A stretch of DNA of 64,000 nt, taken from an uncultured Eubacterium sp. Lineage in GTDB: Bacteria > Bacillota > Clostridia > Lachnospirales > Lachnospiraceae. A program made the position numbers and the translations under genes. Below are positions 33,785 to 42,877 of the stretch, piece after piece. Every line of letters starts with the position of its first letter. Position 1 is the stretch's first letter. The stretch spans positions 1 through 64,000 of the forward strand of contig CAJUHV010000003.1 of NCBI GenBank assembly GCA_910586445.1, given 5' to 3'. Below the pieces are notes generated by a model that ran no database searches, was not told where the DNA came from, and saw only the letters and a list, made by a program, of their open reading frames with translations.

Positions 33785-34834
33785 TTATCCTGCCGGCTGA
33801 TCCTGCCACTGGCTGAGCATTTCTATCATTTTTTCATTCTCACTCCGGCTGCGTACCGCGATCCGGTAATATCCCTGTTCCAGACCCTCCAGACTGCTGC
33901 AGTCACGTATCATAATTCCACGCATAATGCTGAACGCATGCAGCCTTGGACGGCTTTTAAAAAAGATCATATTTGCTGCCCCGACAGCTTTAATACCGAT
34001 TTCAGACAGCCTGCCCAGCAGCCATTCGCGCTCTTTTGCAGTCTCACATACGGTCTTCTGCACGAACTCACGCTCCTTTGTACACGCAATCCCGGCTCTT
34101 TGCGCAACAGCTGATACCTTATTTAAAGGCAGCAGGCCTTCCTCCATCCTTGCAGCCAACGCCCCGTCACCGCACAAGCCGTATCCCAGCCGGATGCCTG
34201 ACATCGCAAACATTTTAGTAAATTCTTTTACAATAAACAAAAACCTGCTCATATGGCCTGACTTCATAGTCATCTGACCGGCAAGCTCCACAAAATCCAG
34301 CAGGCTCTCATCTACGACAAGCACTGCCCCCACTGCCTCACACTGTTTTAATACCGCTTCTATAAATGTCCGTTCGTATAAGACGGCAGCAGGATTGCTC
34401 GGATTGCAGAAAAAAACAAGGTCCGTATCCTGTGTGATCTGTCCCAGAAAGTCTTCCAGCGGAATCCGAAAGCCATCCGCTTCTTTTGTATAATAATATG
34501 TAACGCTGCACTCTGCCATAGTAAGCGGCCGGATGTATTCTTCAAAGCCCGGTGCCGGGAGCAGCGCTTTCTTCGGTTTTAATGCCTGTACCAGGCTTCG
34601 AACCACCTCAGATGCCCCGTTGCCGCAGAACACCTGCTCGGGCCTTACCCCTTCCTGCTCTGCCACATGCTCATTTAACGTGCCCTCAGGCCCGTCCGCC
34701 TCATGCACTGCTGCTACAAGGCCGCTTCTGGCTGCCTGCATAACAGATTCTGGAACCTCTAAAAAATTAATATTCGCAGAGAAATCAATACAGGTTTTTT
34801 GAAAAAAGAAATTTCCTCCAGTCTGCAACAACAT
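33785..34834 (-). CDS. cobD: CobD-like aminotransferase (probable threonine-phosphate decarboxylase)
   Basis: Class I/II PLP enzyme of 349 residues: GNGASEVVRSLVQAL, FFCNPSNPAAVLYER, VVDESLLDF, and the PLP lysine in IVKEFTKMFAMSGIRLGYG. In cobalamin synthesis CobD makes the aminopropanol arm. The closest alternative is histidinol-phosphate aminotransferase (HisC), which shares the fold; the tetrapyrrole neighbours favour CobD. ATG at 34834 follows AAAGGAG. First gene of the cobD-dehydrogenase-hemB-hemL-amidase run. Confidence 0.85.
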   Translation of the reverse strand: MLLQTGGNFFFQKTCIDFSANINFLEVPESVMQAARSGLVAAVHEADGPEGTLNEHVAEQEGVRPEQVFCGNGASEVVRSLVQALKPKKALLPAPGFEEYIRPLTMAECSVTYYYTKEADGFRIPLEDFLGQITQDTDLVFFCNPSNPAAVLYERTFIEAVLKQCEAVGAVLVVDESLLDFVELAGQMTMKSGHMSRFLFIVKEFTKMFAMSGIRLGYGLCGDGALAARMEEGLLPLNKVSAVAQRAGIACTKEREFVQKTVCETAKEREWLLGRLSEIGIKAVGAANMIFFKSRPRLHAFSIMRGIMIRDCSSLEGLEQGYYRIAVRSRSENEKMIEMLSQWQDQPAG

Positions 34835-34922
34835 CGCCTGCTCCTTTCCGCACAAATTTACATTTATGGCGTGATCTAACGCTCGACATTTAAACACAAA
34901 CTATAACGACATATATTTAAAT

Positions 34923-34952
34923 AATATACCATATTTCACATGTACTTGACAA
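34923..34952 (-). promoter_or_regulatory. Candidate sigma-A promoter of the cobD-hem operon
   Basis: Minus strand TTGTCA (34947-34952), 18-bp spacer, TATATT (34923-34928). About 90 nt of leader follows. I saw no cobalamin riboswitch in it. Confidence 0.5.
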
Positions 34953-34981
34953 GAATTCATGACCGATTTTGTCAAAATCCC

Positions 34982-35010
34982 GTAACAGTTTGGACAAACT
35001 GACCTGTTAC
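34982..35010 (-). terminator. Possible terminator of the RACo-type gene
   Basis: GTAACAG (34982-34988) and CTGTTAC (35004-35010) with an alternative inner stem AGTTTG/CAAACT. There is only a weak T-rich stretch afterwards on the minus strand. Confidence 0.35.
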
Positions 35011-35037
35011 ATGCAAAAATCCATTAAAAATCCTGAA

Positions 35038-36807
35038 TCACGTTCTTACGTTCACTGCAGCAGCGTGCAATGACCTGCCTGAACTGTTACCAAATCCCAT
35101 CTGCTGTATATAAATTTCCTGAAACCGCGGATCATCCTCCAGCTGTATGCTGGTATTTTTGCTGCATATTTTTACCAGCCCGCCTGCGCAGGATGGGTCG
35201 GACAAAAATAAAACAGCTCCTTTTAAGCTGGTATTGCCGCACAATATAATTTTGTCCCTCCATTCCGGCGGAAATAAACCGATCGCCGTTGCTGTATCGG
35301 CAGATAAATAATAGCCGAAGCCCCCTGCCAGATATACGCGGCTGACAGCAGGCCCGGCATCCTGTCCCAGCATCTGCCCATACCGGAGCAGCAGTATCTC
35401 AATGCCTGCCCGGATTGCTGCTTTTGCCATCTGTATTTCACGTATGTCTGCCTGCGTCAGGCAGATCCTGCTGCCGTCTTCCCTGCATGCCAGCACCATG
35501 CCCTGCTCAAATAGCTGCGGTGCCAGCAGGCCGTCTTTATTCAAAAGCCCTTCGCCCAGCAGCGCTGCCACCGCCTCAAGCGCACCTGTGCCGCATATGC
35601 CGCACGGTTTTTTCTGCCCGATCGTCTGTATGCGCACTCTGTGGTACAGATAAGACACCTTTGAGACCGCACCAGGTATCCCGGGTATCCCGCAGCTTAG
35701 ACGCCCGCCTTCAAAAGCCGGCCCTGCTGCCGCTGCCGACGTAACAAACCCTTTTCTGCTGCCGCAGGCAAGCTCCCCGTTTGTCCCCAGATCTACAAAA
35801 AAAGCCGTCTCATCTTCCGGCATCTGCCAAAAGCCGCTGCTGTATAATCCCGCCGTAATGTCCGCTCCTGCAAATGCCGACATCCCCGGCAGCAGATAGA
35901 CGGCTGCCTGCACACATCCTGCGACATCTGAAAACAGCTCCCGGTAAGGCAGGCATTCCGTCTGAAGGTTTACCGGCTCAAACGGTGCCTGTCCGAGCCT
36001 TTCACAGGAATATCCGCGCAGCAGGTGCAGCATGGTAGTATTTCCAGCTATCGCAATACGGGAAATCTTTATCTGCATCTGTTTCTGCTTTTGCACCAGT
36101 GCACAAAACATCTGTTCCAGATCCCTGCATATGCAGCGGCGCAGCTCGTCTTTTCTGCCTTCATTCGAAGCCTGTATGCGTGAAATCACATCACCCCCGT
36201 AGGCACGCTGCGAATTGACTGCCGTTGCCTGCGATAAAATACTGCCGGACTGATCAATCAGCACTGCCGCAAGCGTCGTGCTGCCTAAATCAACTGCAAT
36301 ACAGTATTCTGTAAGCTGCCGCTCATGCGTCTTTAATCGTGCAGCAGGCTCTGTTTCTGCGGCAGGCCCCACATCTGACGCCCCGCCCTGCACCTTTGAA
36401 AAACTACTTCCGGCTGCAGGCTCCGGCATTTTTGAAATACTATTTCCGGCTGCAGGCTCCGGCATCTGGATTTCCATGGCATTCTGCTGCGAAAACAGGC
36501 GGACTGTCAGATCACTCATGACCCTGACCCGGCATGCCAGACGGTACCCGTCCGCGATCTCCTGCGCCGTAAAGACGCGGCGCTCTTCTTCTGCCGCAGG
36601 GACGTTTCCCTGTATGACCTGCACCCTGCATTTTCCGCAGATCCCCCTGCCGTTACAGGCCGCCTCGACCGGGATCTGCTGCTGCCTGCATATGTCTAAT
36701 AGATTTGCGCCCGCTTCTGCTGTGAAGGTCTGGGTTTGTCTGTGTGCGGCTGTAATGCGCACCTGGTACCGGGTTTTGTTCTGATTGCCCTTAAAGGTTT
36801 TGCACAT
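35038..36807 (-). CDS. RACo-type corrinoid protein activator (2Fe-2S plus ASKHA domain, DUF4445)
   Basis: ATP-dependent reductive activator of corrinoid methyl-transfer proteins. N-terminal 2Fe-2S domain with Cys in CNGRGICGKC and a fourth in LACRV; then a linker containing a duplicated KMPEPAAG motif; then the ASKHA/DUF4445 body with IAVDLGSTTLAAVLID, AGNTTMLHLL, FVDLGTNGELACG, GICGTGALEAVAALL and YLAGGFGYYLSADTA. 589 residues. Such activators usually serve methyltransferases of methanol, methoxy-aromatic or methylamine use; none is in the window. The start at 36807 overlaps the previous gene by 17 bp. Confidence 0.92.
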   Translation of the reverse strand: MCKTFKGNQNKTRYQVRITAAHRQTQTFTAEAGANLLDICRQQQIPVEAACNGRGICGKCRVQVIQGNVPAAEEERRVFTAQEIADGYRLACRVRVMSDLTVRLFSQQNAMEIQMPEPAAGNSISKMPEPAAGSSFSKVQGGASDVGPAAETEPAARLKTHERQLTEYCIAVDLGSTTLAAVLIDQSGSILSQATAVNSQRAYGGDVISRIQASNEGRKDELRRCICRDLEQMFCALVQKQKQMQIKISRIAIAGNTTMLHLLRGYSCERLGQAPFEPVNLQTECLPYRELFSDVAGCVQAAVYLLPGMSAFAGADITAGLYSSGFWQMPEDETAFFVDLGTNGELACGSRKGFVTSAAAAGPAFEGGRLSCGIPGIPGAVSKVSYLYHRVRIQTIGQKKPCGICGTGALEAVAALLGEGLLNKDGLLAPQLFEQGMVLACREDGSRICLTQADIREIQMAKAAIRAGIEILLLRYGQMLGQDAGPAVSRVYLAGGFGYYLSADTATAIGLFPPEWRDKIILCGNTSLKGAVLFLSDPSCAGGLVKICSKNTSIQLEDDPRFQEIYIQQMGFGNSSGRSLHAAAVNVRT

Positions 36808-37378
36808 ATTTTTCAAACTCCTGTTCCGTATAAGTATGTACTTTCCGAAAACAATAGTTTTCAAAAATATTTATCCCAAAGCAGACATACTCATCCTTCG
36901 CATACCTGCCGATTTCTTTTGCAATATAGTCAAATGACACGGAAGGCTGTACATGCCTTTTCTGCTCTCGAATTACGTCAGGATTGCCTGCATTAACTTT
37001 TTCATTGTATACAAGAATATACTCAGCATACAGCCTCATCTCTTGAATACCCGCTGACACAATATCTGTAAAAATCAATAGACTATCATAAATTTTTTTC
37101 CGAACTGCAAACTGTTTTGCCTTATCCATATATCCGTTTTTAAATTCAATAAATATAATGCCTCCCTTCCCATCTTCGATAATGGCATCATTTGACTTTG
37201 GCACCTCATTAATCTTTAAATCCTTGATATATTCATCCTTTACGTCATCAAAATTTACAGCCTGCCTTGTCGATTCGACCATATATATCTTTGTACCGTC
37301 ATCTTTTGTATCCAGAGAGGTCTCTTTCAGCGTGCACATATGACTGTGAAAGATCTGGTATTTTGATAAATCAATCAT
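36791..37378 (-). CDS. PD-(D/E)XK nuclease-like partner of the AAA ATPase
   Basis: 195 residues, no named family recognised. The core NDAIIEDGKGGIIFIEFKNG, with Asp64, Glu78 and Lys80, fits the D-x(n)-(D/E)-x-K metal site of PD-(D/E)XK nucleases, with beta-hairpin geometry. An alternative is a related but inactive domain. The start at 37378 lies inside the end of the ATPase gene (8-bp overlap), and its own end overlaps the RACo-type gene, so all three are translated as a coupled unit. Likely an effector or partner of the ATPase. Confidence 0.8.
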   Translation of the reverse strand: MIDLSKYQIFHSHMCTLKETSLDTKDDGTKIYMVESTRQAVNFDDVKDEYIKDLKINEVPKSNDAIIEDGKGGIIFIEFKNGYMDKAKQFAVRKKIYDSLLIFTDIVSAGIQEMRLYAEYILVYNEKVNAGNPDVIREQKRHVQPSVSFDYIAKEIGRYAKDEYVCFGINIFENYCFRKVHTYTEQEFEKYVQNL

Positions 37379-38645
37379 CCTGCCACCTCTCATTTTCCAG
37401 CTGCTGCAGCGGCTGCGACAGTTTATGGTATATTCGGTCTATTTCATCTGTAGTATCCATAACACGGGCCTTATCACCGACAGATTGAGCCAGATAATAC
37501 CTGCATTGATCTGCTGCCCCATATTTTGCGGAATACACTTGAATAGCCCGCAGAAAATAAGGACTGTGCGTATTCAGTAAAACCTGTACATCGAATTCTT
37601 TATAAATCAATACAATCAGCTCTGCAAACAGCAGCTGCCATTCCGGGTGCAGATGAACCTCAGGTTCATCCAATACAAGTATTCCGCCAGACTGAATGAT
37701 ATCATTTTTTAAAAAATATTTTAATAATGCAAATGTCTTTAGTCCCGCAGATAGATTTGCGAAATCTAAAATTTCATCACTATTGCTCCGCTTGTATCCA
37801 AACTGCAGTCTCTGGTTGCTCACAAGATCTCCGCTGCACACAGATAATATTTTACTGTAAATTTTATCCAGCTTTTTATTAATTACAATTTCTTCTATTA
37901 CATTGGGGCTGTCTGCATGTATGTCGGTATATAAATAATATGATCCGTTTTCCCCTGCTGATTTTAAATTCAAATTAAACAAACTGTTCATAGAATCATT
38001 TACAGCAAACATTCCATCTAAATAAACTGCCTGATTTTGAAGGTTTAATCCGTTTGTTATATCAGTAATTATATTATCACTAACAACAATCTCTATCCTT
38101 TTTTCTTTTATCTGCATTTGAATTTTCCCATCTTCTCCGGTATATATATTGCTGACCTGATGACTGAATACCGCATCCAATGTTCTTCCCAAAATCGACT
38201 TAACAATATCATGATCTGATATATTTAAATATTGTTTGATTTTCAAAAAGTAATGCTCTGCTTCTTTTGAATCCAGCTCACATGAAATCTCTTTATCCTG
38301 TAAAAACAGCAGTTGATAAAACACATCTTTGATCAGATTCACATCATCTTTAAGAGAATCTGCTTTACCCAAAATGCTGCGTACAAGATCTTTTTTATGA
38401 AAAGACAAGGTAAATGACATTTTTCTTAGAAATTGTTTTCCCATGGCAGTAATAACTGATTCTATTCCCTGTGCACGTTCCTCTTGAATTTTCTCATCTA
38501 TATGGTAAAAGCTTTTTACTACTGCAAAAAGTGCACGCCCGACTGTACTTTTTCCGGTATCATTTTCACCAGCAATCACTGTTATGCCATCTATGTCAAC
38601 TTCAGCATTATCTATCTTCCCGATATTTTTCAAAAAAATCCTCAT
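37371..38645 (-). CDS. AAA/ABC-type ATPase, OLD/SMC-like (AAA_21 style)
   Basis: 424 residues. Walker A AGENDTGKST (25-34), an ABC-like signature NLSAGLKTF (297-305), Walker B ILVLDEPEVHLHPEW (322-336) and a His switch NTHSPYFLRAI (His360). The middle 230 residues are helical and variable. This is the architecture of ATPases in anti-phage and DNA-repair systems (for example those of Gabija, Septu, PARIS or retrons), but the partner gene matches none I know. GGAGGG precedes the ATG, 13 bp after trkH. The gene appears more AT-rich than trkH or the RACo-type gene, which hints at acquisition. Confidence 0.9.
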   Translation of the reverse strand: MRIFLKNIGKIDNAEVDIDGITVIAGENDTGKSTVGRALFAVVKSFYHIDEKIQEERAQGIESVITAMGKQFLRKMSFTLSFHKKDLVRSILGKADSLKDDVNLIKDVFYQLLFLQDKEISCELDSKEAEHYFLKIKQYLNISDHDIVKSILGRTLDAVFSHQVSNIYTGEDGKIQMQIKEKRIEIVVSDNIITDITNGLNLQNQAVYLDGMFAVNDSMNSLFNLNLKSAGENGSYYLYTDIHADSPNVIEEIVINKKLDKIYSKILSVCSGDLVSNQRLQFGYKRSNSDEILDFANLSAGLKTFALLKYFLKNDIIQSGGILVLDEPEVHLHPEWQLLFAELIVLIYKEFDVQVLLNTHSPYFLRAIQVYSAKYGAADQCRYYLAQSVGDKARVMDTTDEIDRIYHKLSQPLQQLENERWQDD

Positions 38646-38658
38646 ACACCCTCCATGC

Positions 38659-40167
38659 CTACATCCTGCCATATTCATCTTTTTCCAGCTTGTCAAACTT
38701 ATCATATTTCTTATTACTATGCCATGACAGAATGCGCCACATGCCTGGTGCAAACAGCGTCAGCACCGGAAAGATCTCCAGACGGCCGATCAGCATGTCG
38801 CCCATCAGCACGATTTTGGATAATACGCTGTATCCGCCAAAATTGCCCGTCGGGCCTACCTCATTCAGTCCCGGCCCGATATTATTTAATGTAGCTAAAA
38901 CAGCGGTCAGGTTCGTCGTCATATCAAAATTGTCTATGCTGATCAAAAGAACCGACCCTATTATTACAAATACATATACAGTCATATAGCACAGGGCCGT
39001 CTTTACAATATTGTCCGGCACCCGCCTTCCATTCATATGCACCTTCTGCACACTCCTGGGATGCGTCATGGATAAAAGCTCATTTTTAGCCGCACCAACC
39101 ACAATCATAAGGCGCGACACTTTAAACCCGCCCCCTGTGCTCCCTGCGCAGGCTCCTACAAACATCAAAATAACCAGAATTGTCCTTGACAGCTCCGGCC
39201 ATAAATTAAAGTCTGCTGTTGCAAATCCAGTACTGCTGATTAACGTCGCTACTTGAAACAGTGCCGTATGAAATGCTTCTAATATGCTCTGGAATCCGTC
39301 CCGTATATTCAGCGTAATGACCGCAGCCGCAGAAAACACAATCATCAAGAACCACTTTACTTCCGAATTGTGCAAAATCGCCTCCTTGGGCTTGCGGATC
39401 AGCAGTAAATAGTAAGTATTAAAATTCAGCGCGCACAGCAGCATAAATACAATAATAATGATCTGAACCAGATGACTGTATCCCGCAATGCTGGAGTCTA
39501 CCAGTGCAAATCCCCCGGTTCCTACCGTAGAAAACGAAAGTGCCAGTGCTTCATATAAAGACAGTCCCGCAAGCATCAAAAGCACGACCTGCAGCAGCGT
39601 TATAAACAGATAGATCTTATATAAAATCAATGCTGTCTGGCGCACTCTCGGCACCAGCTTGCCTACCGAAGGCCCAGGGCTTTCAGCACGCATCAGGTGC
39701 ATATTCGAACTGCCTGACAAGGGCAGTACAGCCATCAAAAAAACAAGCACGCCCATACCGCCGCTCCAATGCGTAAAGCACCGCCAGAATGCGGTTGCAC
39801 GGGATAGTTCTTCTACCGTGGACAGCACACTCGCTCCGGTTGTCGTAAATCCTGATATCGTATCAAACATAGCATCGATATAGGTCTTATACTCGCCGGT
39901 CATATACATCGGCAGCGCACCGGTCATGCCTAAAATCACCCAGCTGGAGGTAACTGTTAAAAATGCCTCTCTGGAGTAAAACACTTTTGTCTTTGTCCTG
40001 CATACACGCAGCAGCAGCCCTATGACAAAGCAGGCAGCTGCCGCTGCCAGATACCAAAATCCTTCCTGTTCCTTATAAACAGCCGCAACCAATGCAGGTG
40101 CAAGCAGAAATACGCTCTGACAGCAGAGCACAGTTCCCAGAATATACCTTATCACCGCATAATTCAT
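38659..40167 (-). CDS. trkH: TrkH/KtrB-type potassium channel subunit
   Basis: Membrane pore of the Trk potassium uptake system. 502 residues with about ten membrane segments and the four filter regions: DTISGFTTTGASVL, STVGTGGFALVD, ISSTGFATADFNLWP and a later ATLNNIGPGL. TrkA, encoded 11 bp upstream, gates it. GGAGG precedes the ATG. The downstream ATPase gene starts 13 bp after its stop. Confidence 0.96.
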   Translation of the reverse strand: MNYAVIRYILGTVLCCQSVFLLAPALVAAVYKEQEGFWYLAAAAACFVIGLLLRVCRTKTKVFYSREAFLTVTSSWVILGMTGALPMYMTGEYKTYIDAMFDTISGFTTTGASVLSTVEELSRATAFWRCFTHWSGGMGVLVFLMAVLPLSGSSNMHLMRAESPGPSVGKLVPRVRQTALILYKIYLFITLLQVVLLMLAGLSLYEALALSFSTVGTGGFALVDSSIAGYSHLVQIIIIVFMLLCALNFNTYYLLLIRKPKEAILHNSEVKWFLMIVFSAAAVITLNIRDGFQSILEAFHTALFQVATLISSTGFATADFNLWPELSRTILVILMFVGACAGSTGGGFKVSRLMIVVGAAKNELLSMTHPRSVQKVHMNGRRVPDNIVKTALCYMTVYVFVIIGSVLLISIDNFDMTTNLTAVLATLNNIGPGLNEVGPTGNFGGYSVLSKIVLMGDMLIGRLEIFPVLTLFAPGMWRILSWHSNKKYDKFDKLEKDEYGRM

Positions 40168-40178
40168 TGCCCGTCCTC

Positions 40179-41534
40179 CTACTCCAGCGCATCCCGCAGG
40201 TCGTGCAGGCCTTTTTGCGTAGTAATCAGAATGACAGTATCTCCGGCTTTAATGACAGACTGTCCTTTTGCGATCGCCGTCTGTCCTTTGTGGGTGATAC
40301 AGCCTATAATCATGTTTTTCTTCAGCTGAAGATCAGCCAGGGGTATGCCGACTACAGGCGAATTTTTGCGGATCTGAAACTCCAGAGCCTCCACCCGGTT
40401 ATCGTTCAGCCTGTATAACGTTTCGATATTGCTGCCTTCCGAATTTTTCATGGCACGGACATATTTAATAATATTTACCGCCGTAATATATTTTGGATAA
40501 ATAATACTGCCGAGATCCAGCTTCTCAATGATATTGTCATAAGCGATCCTGTGCACCCGCGTAATCAGCTTTGCCTTTGACAGACTCTTGGCAAACAGCG
40601 CCAGCATAATATTTTCCTCATCAAAGTTTGTATTTGCCACAAATGCCTCAGTCTCTACCAATCCTTCTTCCAGCAGCACGTCTTTATCTGTCGCATCTGC
40701 ACAGATAATCATTGCTTTCGGCAGCATATCCGAAAGCACTTCGCAGCGCTTGCTGTCATGCTCTATGATCTTTACTTTAAGCCCCATCTGGATCAGCTGC
40801 TTTGCAAGATAAATCGTAGTCCTGCCGCCGCCGATAATAATCACATCCCGGGCTGCCGCCGTCGGCTTGCCAAGCCTTTTGAAAAACTCGATTGTCTTTA
40901 ACTGGCTCCCGACAATGGTAATATCATCCTTTTCCTTCAGCTCAAAATTGCCGTCAGGTATAATGACCTGCTCTCCCCTCTCTACGACAGGAATCAGTAC
41001 GTCACTGCGGAGTTTTCCCGGCATATCCCTGAGCTTCATATTGTTAAGCGGGCTGCCTTCCTCTATACGGTATACAACGAGCTCCACACGGCTTTTTGCA
41101 AATGTATCCACTTTTGTAGCAAATGGAAATTTCAGCATACGCGCCATTTCCCTTGCTGCCGCCAGCTGTGGATTGATAATCATGGACAACCCCAGCTCTT
41201 CTTTAATAAATGCAATTTCCTGACTGTAGACCGGATTGCTGACCCGTGCAATGGTATGGCATCCGCCTGATTTCCGCGCAATCAGGCAGCACAGCAGGTT
41301 TAACTCGTCCGAACCTGTTACTGCCACAATCAAATCCGCCTCTTCCACGCCTGCTTCTGACTGCACGTTAAAGCTGGCTCCATTTCCTACTATGCCCAGC
41401 GCATCGCAGGATACCGAAACACTTTCTACCAGCTGCTCCCTCGTATCTATAACCGTAATGTCATGTCCTTCTGAACTCAGCTGCTCTGCAAGCGCAGCGC
41501 CTACATTGCCACAGCCCACAATAATGATCTTCAT
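40179..41534 (-). CDS. trkA: Trk potassium uptake regulatory subunit TrkA
   Basis: Cytoplasmic NAD(H)- or nucleotide-binding gating ring. 451 residues with two RCK_N/RCK_C units: MKIIIVGCGNVGAALAEQL then a TrkA_C domain, and DVIIIGGGRTTIYLAKQL then a second TrkA_C. The start at 41534 follows AGGAG. Transcribed with trkH. Confidence 0.96.
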   Translation of the reverse strand: MKIIIVGCGNVGAALAEQLSSEGHDITVIDTREQLVESVSVSCDALGIVGNGASFNVQSEAGVEEADLIVAVTGSDELNLLCCLIARKSGGCHTIARVSNPVYSQEIAFIKEELGLSMIINPQLAAAREMARMLKFPFATKVDTFAKSRVELVVYRIEEGSPLNNMKLRDMPGKLRSDVLIPVVERGEQVIIPDGNFELKEKDDITIVGSQLKTIEFFKRLGKPTAAARDVIIIGGGRTTIYLAKQLIQMGLKVKIIEHDSKRCEVLSDMLPKAMIICADATDKDVLLEEGLVETEAFVANTNFDEENIMLALFAKSLSKAKLITRVHRIAYDNIIEKLDLGSIIYPKYITAVNIIKYVRAMKNSEGSNIETLYRLNDNRVEALEFQIRKNSPVVGIPLADLQLKKNMIIGCITHKGQTAIAKGQSVIKAGDTVILITTQKGLHDLRDALE

Positions 41535-41583
41535 ATCTGCTCCTATCTGCAAAGCTATGCCCATACGGCATTGTTTTTAGACG

Positions 41584-42366
41584 CTAAAAAAGCCCAAAAT
41601 GCTCTAATGCATGATAAATCCCGTCATCATGCAGTGCATCCGTCACATAAGCTGCCTTTTGCTTTACTTTATCATTTGCATTTCCCATCGCAATACTGTA
41701 TCCTGCGACTTCAAACATCGGCAGGTCATTTACGCTGTCTCCAAACGCATACGTATCCTCTGCCCGAATGCCAAGCTGGTCACACACCTTTAAAATACCG
41801 GTGCCTTTCGAACAGCCCTTTGGCACTACTTCCATAACCGGAATATCATGCACCAGAAGCGAGTATTCGTCTTCAAGTCCCGCCCTTAATCGATTGAGAT
41901 CTGCACGCTCGATCGCACAGGAAAATTTACTGACCTCCCAGTCCGCCTCACTGCCTGTAATCGGCATCATTCCGCTGCCGACTTCCTCCCTGAGCTTTGC
42001 AATATACAGGTCACTGCCAAAATCTTCTGGATCAAGATACAGCTTATGCCGTCCCTCCATAATCACAGCTGCCTTTTGATCCTTTAAAAAGGCCAGTGTC
42101 TTTTTGATCTGCTCTTGTTCGATTTTTTTATAATACAACACCTGTTCCTGAAACTCAATCATCGTCCCGCAGCCGCTGATAATACCGTCAAACCCTATAT
42201 CCAGCAGCTCTTTATTTTTTACAAACGCCCTGCTCCTTCCGGTACATAAAAATGCATAGCAACCATTTGCCTGGATCTTATGAATGCCATCTACAGTGCT
42301 TTTCGGAATATAATTGTGGTGGTCTAATATGGTGCCGTCTACATCAAAAAAAGCTGCTTTTTTCAT
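41584..42366 (-). CDS. HAD-superfamily Cof-type phosphatase
   Basis: 260 residues of the HAD IIB (Cof) class, which dephosphorylates sugar phosphates, flavin nucleotides or PLP. Motif I AFFDVDGTILD, motif II FLCTGRS, motif III Lys in SKGTGI, and motif IV FGDSVNDLPMFE. Start at 42366 follows AAAGGA. Its substrate cannot be predicted. It precedes trkA by about 50 bp in the same direction. Confidence 0.92.
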   Translation of the reverse strand: MKKAAFFDVDGTILDHHNYIPKSTVDGIHKIQANGCYAFLCTGRSRAFVKNKELLDIGFDGIISGCGTMIEFQEQVLYYKKIEQEQIKKTLAFLKDQKAAVIMEGRHKLYLDPEDFGSDLYIAKLREEVGSGMMPITGSEADWEVSKFSCAIERADLNRLRAGLEDEYSLLVHDIPVMEVVPKGCSKGTGILKVCDQLGIRAEDTYAFGDSVNDLPMFEVAGYSIAMGNANDKVKQKAAYVTDALHDDGIYHALEHFGLF

Positions 42367-42471
42367 ACAATCCTTTCTGTTAAAATATGCAGATTTTAAC
42401 ATGTTGTGATTTCCATAATATGACAAGCATTTCTGCATTATTATTTATTTATCTGGTTTTGATCCGCATAT

Positions 42472-42601
42472 TTTCTTTTTCAGCAGTTTATAACTTTTCA
42501 AGTTCTGCAGCATATATCATTCTGCATGCCCAAATCAGATACAATATAATGTTTACCATATGATGTATATTTTAAAAAGCTGTAAACTGCTGTTTCTTTT
42601 T
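42472..42601. mobile_element. Probable 112-bp MITE with 9-bp target duplication
   Basis: The element is 42481-42592. Its ends are CAGCAGTTTA and TAAACTGCTG; the inverted repeat extends imperfectly to about 21 bp (18 matches). The same 9 bases, TTTCTTTTT, flank it exactly at 42472-42480 and 42593-42601. It has no coding capacity. This is the layout of a non-autonomous transposon; the parent transposase is unknown. The T-rich target makes a chance match somewhat more likely. Confidence 0.65.
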
Positions 42602-42727
42602 TATTGAGTTTATTATTGTATTATTATTAAATTGTTATTATATTTTCATTATATCTGCTGATTTCTTACTGTTATTCTGATTGATGTTCTGTTCTCATCT
42701 CTGCTCTGCCTCGTCATTGATCTTACT

Positions 42728-42830
42728 GGTATCCTTATCATTGCATTGCCTGATCCTTATCATTGCATTGCCTGATCCTTATCATTGCATTGCCTGATCC
42801 TTATCATTGCATTGCCTGATCCTTATCGAC
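42728..42830. repeat. 22-bp tandem repeat after telA
   Basis: Three exact copies of CCTGATCCTTATCATTGCATTG at 42749-42770, 42771-42792 and 42793-42814, with partial copies on both sides. Apart from this and the MITE, the 42367-42877 gap shows no gene. Confidence 0.95.
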
Positions 42831-42877
42831 AGCCTGTTCTCTTCCTGATAATTACATGCAGGATATCATTTGAACTT

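Noticed and set aside
34835..35037. Cobalamin riboswitch before cobD
   Set aside because: No B12-box or matching helices could be seen in the leader.
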